Below, in pieces: positions 23,704-27,478 of a DNA stretch of 27,478 nucleotides. The notes under the pieces were generated by a model. That model was not told the DNA's origin. It did not search any database and was given only the letters and a program-made list of their open reading frames with translations. Position numbers and translations under genes: made by a program. Numbering within the stretch: the stretch's first letter is position 1; each line of letters starts with the position of its first letter. This DNA is from Clostridiales bacterium (lineage in GTDB: Bacteria; Bacillota; Clostridia; Lachnospirales; Anaerotignaceae), in NCBI GenBank assembly GCA_019423725.1, contig JAHZAW010000053.1, forward strand, positions 35,229-62,706, written 5' to 3'.

Positions 23704-24495
23704 TTATTTGCTTATAATATTTGAATTTCCTTGATAATTTATATATATCACCGTTTTAGCGGCAACAAATATCATATTTATAAAAGATAAAATAACTCCG
23801 GATAATACTATGGTGAAGTATGAATCAGAAGCAAACATAAATATGGCCCCTACCAGATATGCCACAGCATAATTAAGAGCATAAAATACTATCACATATA
23901 AAAGCGTTCTCCACCATTTTCCCTTGACCAGCTCACGGCTCCTGCCAAGAGATTTTATCCCGGAACAGTCATCAATCACGATAGCCTGTACATAAAAGCT
24001 CCATACCACCGCAAGAAAAAGTCCCGGTATTACGCCTAAAAACGTAAGGAGAAATACACAGAGGCTGAAAACTATCAGTGACAAAATAAATCTTCCTGCG
24101 TTAGAAAATGACGATGAAAGAGCCTCTGTATAAGCGGGATTTTTACCCTCCAGGGCAGCCTTTGTTATATATATGACGGCCATATTTCCAAAGGGAAAGA
24201 GTACCATATCCGTAAGGTTGCCGGCCAGATTATATCTTACTATACTAATATATTCAGGTGAACTGACAAATTCTTTTATTAATTCACGATTTGCAAGTAT
24301 GGATTCCAGGTCAAAGCCGGAACTGATATTATTTATGCATAGGGTTATATAGCCGCTCAGCAGATTGATGGGAAAATATATTATCAGCAGTACAAAAAGT
24401 ATTGCGGTAATATTGCTTTTGACAGCGGCATAGCCTATGACCAGGGCTTCTCCCACTGAAATTTTCTCTTTCTTTTTTATCTCATCTATAAGCAT
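23704..24495 (-). CDS. Polytopic membrane protein of unknown function
   Basis: The 263-residue protein has about five to six hydrophobic segments, around residues 32-52, 100-112, 135-165, 198-218 and 222-250. The stretch LGVIPGLFLAVVWSFYVQAI followed by SLGRSRELVKGKWWRTL matches a pattern seen in the loosely defined family of GDPD-membrane-domain/YciC-like proteins: a Pro-Gly helix, an acidic loop and an R-S-x-x-L-V-x-G amphipathic helix. Its function is unknown. It is the first gene of a unit with fbp, mutS2 and mreB, read from a promoter at 24529-24557. Confidence 0.8.
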   Translation of the reverse strand: MLIDEIKKKEKISVGEALVIGYAAVKSNITAILFVLLIIYFPINLLSGYITLCINNISSGFDLESILANRELIKEFVSSPEYISIVRYNLAGNLTDMVLFPFGNMAVIYITKAALEGKNPAYTEALSSSFSNAGRFILSLIVFSLCVFLLTFLGVIPGLFLAVVWSFYVQAIVIDDCSGIKSLGRSRELVKGKWWRTLLYVIVFYALNYAVAYLVGAIFMFASDSYFTIVLSGVILSFINMIFVAAKTVIYINYQGNSNIISK

Positions 24496-24528
24496 ATTCT
24501 CGTTATCCTTTCTAAAGCTCTATTTTTA

Positions 24529-24557
24529 ATTATATAATTTTACGTTATTAAAGTCTA
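24529..24557 (-). promoter_or_regulatory. Likely promoter of the membrane protein-fbp-mutS2-mreB unit
   Basis: TAGACT (24557-24552), a 17-nt spacer and perfect TATAAT (24534-24529). A rightward TATAAT at 24584-24589 may serve the divergent amidase gene, but without a recognisable -35. Confidence 0.5.
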
Positions 24558-24613
24558 TATAAATTTAAACATCGTAATATACATATAATAATTAAAAATA
24601 TTCTGGAGGAGTT

Positions 24614-25354
24614 ATGCCAAAAATATATCTTAGTCCTTCTACTCAGGAATTCAACATCTACATCGGAGGCGGCAGTGAGGAAGAATATATGAACCTTCTT
24701 GCCGACTACATGGAACCCTATCTTTTATCCAGCGGCATTAATTTCGTGAGAAACACTCCTGATATGACCGCTTCTTCTTCCATAAGGCAGTCCAACGAAG
24801 GCACCTATGACTTTCATTTAGCCCTTCACTCCAACGCATCGCCGGAATTCATAGCCGGCCAGCTTCAAGGCTCGGATGTTTACTACTATCCAAGGAGTTA
24901 CAAAGGGTATGAAGCCGCACAGATAATAGCCGGCAACCTTAAACTGATATACCCTGACCCCGAACTGGTAAACGCCGTTCCAACAACGGGTATAGGCGAG
25001 GTAAAACGTACAAAGGCTCCGGCGGTACTGGTGGAGGTGGCCTACCATGACAATGCCGAAGATGAAGCCTGGATAAAAAATAATCTGGAAAACATAGCGT
25101 CAAATCTTGTGCTTTCCCTTACCCAGTATTTCGGCCTGCCATTCATACCCTATACCGGCACCCAGGAGGCTGTTGTAACAACAGCAGGAGGAAACCTCAA
25201 TATCCGTGCCTATCCTTCATCGGATTCAGATATAAATACCGTAGTTCCTAATGGGACACAGCTGACCGTATTCGGGCAGTATGGACCGTGGTACAGTGTC
25301 TATCATGATGGAACAGCGGGCTTTGCCTTTTCCGAATATATAAGCATACTGTAA
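24614..25354 (+). CDS. N-acetylmuramoyl-L-alanine amidase with C-terminal SH3b domain
   Basis: The 246-residue protein has an Amidase_3-like catalytic domain (1-175) and a bacterial SH3 wall-binding domain (about 185-246, with GGNLNIRAYPSSD and GPWYSVYHDG). It would cut the bond between N-acetylmuramic acid and L-Ala in peptidoglycan. Candidate zinc ligands are His72 in LALHSNA and a Glu in GGGSEEEYMN; Glu141 in VLVEVAYHDN fits the catalytic Glu. The usual first His (DPGHGG) is replaced by SPSTQ. There is no signal peptide, so export must be by another route or by lysis, as with phage endolysins; no phage genes surround it. Ribosome site TGGAGGAG is strong. Confidence 0.85.
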   Translation: MPKIYLSPSTQEFNIYIGGGSEEEYMNLLADYMEPYLLSSGINFVRNTPDMTASSSIRQSNEGTYDFHLALHSNASPEFIAGQLQGSDVYYYPRSYKGYEAAQIIAGNLKLIYPDPELVNAVPTTGIGEVKRTKAPAVLVEVAYHDNAEDEAWIKNNLENIASNLVLSLTQYFGLPFIPYTGTQEAVVTTAGGNLNIRAYPSSDSDINTVVPNGTQLTVFGQYGPWYSVYHDGTAGFAFSEYISIL

Positions 25355-25394
25355 AACAAAAAGTTCCGGACAGCATTCAGCTGTTCGGAACTTT
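25355..25394 (-). terminator. Intrinsic terminator shared by the XRE and amidase genes
   Basis: A 15-bp stem AAAGTTCCGGACAGC / GCTGTTCGGAACTTT (one G-U pair) with loop ATTCA. Leftward it runs into TTTTTGTTTT, ending the XRE transcript; rightward it has only CTTTAATG but probably also ends the amidase transcript. Confidence 0.85.
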
Positions 25395-25401
25395 AATGAT
25401 A

Positions 25402-26115
25402 TCATATAAGTTTTCTGAAGGGTGAGACCTTATGCAGTTCCACTACTCTGCCATAGAGCACTGGCTTTTTCTGCATATATTCCAGATTTATCTTTCTGCC
25501 GCCCAGATTATAGAGGTTTCCTTCCTTCTTTACCGCAATACATGTAAAGCCGTCCAGGTTATAAAGCCCCCAGCACATATTGCCAATGTCTGCGGCATAT
25601 CTGACGGATACAAAATCTCCATCGTATATGACCGGCTCTATGTTCCTGCCGTTTATCATAACAAGATAATCTGCACTTTCAGACTTTTTTATCTTCTTTA
25701 TCTTTTCATCACCAGTGGCGGTCCTGAGTTCGCCGCAGAAACCGTCAGTTATGTCAAGGCAGAGAAAATCATTCATTCCGTCACCGGATGACAGCCTCTC
25801 GCTGATCTCCTTTTCCGCCTCGTGTCTTACTATATAATCAATGAAAAATCTGCTTTTTTTATCAAGACTTCTGTAATTTTCAAGAAGCATCCTCTCCTCG
25901 AACCAGAACCCTCCATTTATGCTGTCCTGAAAAAGATAATTCGGATCAAGTTCCAGCAGATTCATTAATTTATACAGATAGTCCTCCTTAGGAAAGCTGG
26001 TTCCCCTCTCATAATTGGCAACACTGTTGACACTTATTCCAAGTTCCCTGGCCAGGTCCATCTGGGTCATGTTTTTTGCTTTTCTGGCTTCTCTCAGTCT
26101 TTCGCCCAGGCTCAT
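25402..26115 (-). CDS. XRE family regulator with LexA-like (S24) C-terminal domain lacking the catalytic Ser
   Basis: The 237-residue protein has an N-terminal helix-turn-helix (residues 4-60: MTQMDLARELGISVNSVANYERG) and a C-terminal fold like the S24/LexA peptidase (about 148-230). In S24 enzymes the Ser lies in G-x-S-M-x-P; here the aligned segment is GRNIEP, with Asn158 in the Ser place. The Lys of the dyad aligns with Lys196 in IAVKK. It is therefore probably not self-cleaving and may act as a ligand- or oligomer-controlled repressor. Ribosome site AAAGGGAG precedes the ATG. It lies 82 bp downstream of uvrA and has a palindrome over its own -10. Confidence 0.88.
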   Translation of the reverse strand: MSLGERLREARKAKNMTQMDLARELGISVNSVANYERGTSFPKEDYLYKLMNLLELDPNYLFQDSINGGFWFEERMLLENYRSLDKKSRFFIDYIVRHEAEKEISERLSSGDGMNDFLCLDITDGFCGELRTATGDEKIKKIKKSESADYLVMINGRNIEPVIYDGDFVSVRYAADIGNMCWGLYNLDGFTCIAVKKEGNLYNLGGRKINLEYMQKKPVLYGRVVELHKVSPFRKLI

Positions 26116-26136
26116 AGTTTTCCACTCCCTTTAACG

Positions 26137-26152
26137 GTATAATTAATTATAC
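26137..26152. promoter_or_regulatory. Perfect 16-bp palindrome over the -10 of the XRE gene (candidate operator)
   Basis: GTATAATTAATTATAC is a perfect palindrome 22 nt before the XRE start. It contains the leftward TATAAT at 26151-26146. Its size and place fit an autorepression site for a dimeric helix-turn-helix protein. The -35 for this promoter is weak. Confidence 0.55.
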
Positions 26153-26197
26153 AACAAAAGAGACAAAAAAACACATTTTTCGACTTTCCTCATCATT

Positions 26198-27478
26198 TTA
26201 TTTAATCAGATACTTTTTAAGATATTTTCCTGTATATGACTGGGGCACCTCAGCTATCTCCTCGGGTGTTCCGCAGGCAACTATCCTTCCGCCGCCGTCT
26301 CCGCCTTCGGGTCCCAGGTCGATTATATAATCCGCTGTCTTTATGACATCCAGATTATGCTCGATAACAACTACCGTATTTCCTCCGTCGGCCAGCCTCT
26401 GAAGTATGTTTATGAGCCTGTGCACATCGGAAGTATGCAGGCCTGTTGTGGGCTCGTCCAGTATATACATGGTCTTTCCTGTACTCTTTCTGCTGAGCTC
26501 CGTGGCAAGTTTTACCCTCTGGGCCTCGCCGCCAGAAAGGGTCGTCGACGACTGTCCCAGCTGTACATAGGAAAGTCCCACATCATAAAGAGTCTGAAGT
26601 TTTGACTTTATCCTTGGTATGCTGTCAAAGAACTCAAGGGCTTCCTCCACTGTCATATCCAGTACGTCGGATATGGTCTTTCCCTTATATTTTACCTCAA
26701 GGGTCTCCCTGTTATACCTTTTTCCGCCGCATACATCACAGGGAACATATATATCAGGCAGGAAGTTCATCTCTATCTTTATTATTCCATCACCGCCGCA
26801 GGCTTCACATCTTCCGCCCTTTACGTTGAAACTGAATCTTCCCTTTGTATATCCCCTCATTTTTGCCTCATTTGTCTGGGCATAGAGGTCTCTTATGAGA
26901 TCAAAAAGCCCCGTATATGTGGCAGGATTTGACCTGGGCGTCCTGCCTATGGGTGACTGGTCTATATTTATCACCTTATCCAGCATTTCCTCACCCAGTA
27001 TGCAGTCATGCTTTCCTGGATAGAGTTTGGCATAATTCAGATCCCTAGCAAGGCTTTTATAAAGTATCTCATTGACAAGAGAGCTCTTTCCTGAGCCCGA
27101 TACTCCAGTGACACATGTAAATATGCCAAGGGGTATTTTCACATCTATATTTTTCAGGTTATTTTCCGCAGCGCCCTTAATGGTAAGGAATTTGTCCTTG
27201 GAAGCCTTCCTTCTTTCCACAGGCACCTCTATCTTCTTTCTGCCGCTCAGATATGCTCCTGTCTCGCTCCTCTCGCAGGCCTTTATATCTTCCACAGTTC
27301 CGGCACAAACCACTTCACCGCCGTTTCTGCCCGCTCCAGGGCCTATGTCCACCACATAGTCAGCAGCATACATCGTATCTTCGTCGTGTTCCACCACAAT
27401 GAGCGTATTTCCCATATCTCTGAGATTTTTTAAAGTGGCTATAAGCTTGTCATTATCCCTCTGGTGAAGTCCTATGCT
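26198..27478 (-). CDS. uvrA: Excinuclease ABC subunit A, 5' end cut off
   Basis: UvrA is the damage-recognition ATPase of nucleotide excision repair. The frame is open to the right edge, where it begins SIGLHQRDNDKLIATLKNL, so only the C-terminal part of about 426 residues is present. Visible motifs: EHDEDTM of the first ATPase, second Walker A GVSGSGKSSLVNE, the zinc motif CEACGGDG...CDVCGGKRY, the ABC signature LSGGEAQRVKLA and Walker B MYILDEPTTGLH. uvrA usually follows uvrB, which would lie outside the window. I see no clear terminator between uvrA and the XRE gene. Confidence 0.97.
   Translation of the reverse strand, partial: SIGLHQRDNDKLIATLKNLRDMGNTLIVVEHDEDTMYAADYVVDIGPGAGRNGGEVVCAGTVEDIKACERSETGAYLSGRKKIEVPVERRKASKDKFLTIKGAAENNLKNIDVKIPLGIFTCVTGVSGSGKSSLVNEILYKSLARDLNYAKLYPGKHDCILGEEMLDKVINIDQSPIGRTPRSNPATYTGLFDLIRDLYAQTNEAKMRGYTKGRFSFNVKGGRCEACGGDGIIKIEMNFLPDIYVPCDVCGGKRYNRETLEVKYKGKTISDVLDMTVEEALEFFDSIPRIKSKLQTLYDVGLSYVQLGQSSTTLSGGEAQRVKLATELSRKSTGKTMYILDEPTTGLHTSDVHRLINILQRLADGGNTVVVIEHNLDVIKTADYIIDLGPEGGDGGGRIVACGTPEEIAEVPQSYTGKYLKKYLIK

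Noticed and set aside
1..27478. tRNA, rRNA, CRISPR, insertion sequence or prophage
   Set aside because: I looked for clover-leaf ends, short regular repeats, transposase or integrase motifs and phage modules and found none.

Overview
This 27.5 kb window looks like ordinary chromosome from a low-GC Clostridia bacterium, most likely a member of the Lachnospiraceae. The evidence is the gene order yicC-remA-gmk-rpoZ-priA, a Firmicutes-type class III fructose-bisphosphatase, MutS2, a RemA (DUF370) protein, an EFR1-type flavodoxin-ferredoxin, and strong sigma-A promoters in short AT-rich spacers. The taxon is an inference from these families. I see no transposase, integrase, phage module, CRISPR array, tRNA or rRNA.

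Left part (1-6517): a leftward housekeeping operon yicC-remA-gmk-rpoZ, then an intrinsic terminator, then priA, which runs off the left edge. A rightward YaiI/YqxD gene diverges from yicC; the two promoters share one -10 region. topB converges on it with only 3 bp between the stop codons.

Middle (6549-13600): leftward units separated by clear terminators: udk; a one-domain cupin; a structured non-coding RNA of about 200 nt with its own promoter and terminator; a three-gene unit (acidic cytosolic protein, lipoprotein, 8-oxoguanine DNA glycosylase); an orphan FakA-C-like small protein; and gdhA. The rightward EFR1 protein gene closes this part.

13600-18210: a leftward RNA that I read as 6S RNA, then leftward lspA, then rightward fba (class II aldolase, TTG start), tatD and an NCS2 purine-type permease.

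Right part (18226-27478): leftward mreB, mutS2, fbp and a membrane protein gene form one tightly packed unit (membrane protein first). A divergent cell-wall amidase without a signal peptide follows, then a leftward XRE regulator with a LexA-like domain that lacks the catalytic serine, and the 3' part of uvrA cut by the right edge.

The genes serve general functions: replication restart and DNA repair (priA, topB, ogg, mutS2, uvrA), nucleotide supply (gmk, udk, permease), central carbon and nitrogen metabolism (fba, fbp, gdhA), envelope (mreB, lspA, amidase, remA) and global RNA control (rpoZ, 6S RNA, yicC). No clear new multi-gene system stands out. The most interesting items are the unassigned structured RNA at 7755-7960, the orphan FakA-C-like protein, the lipoprotein unit with the glycosylase, the non-cleavable-looking XRE/S24 regulator with a palindromic operator, and the fully overlapping divergent promoters at 3836-3888.
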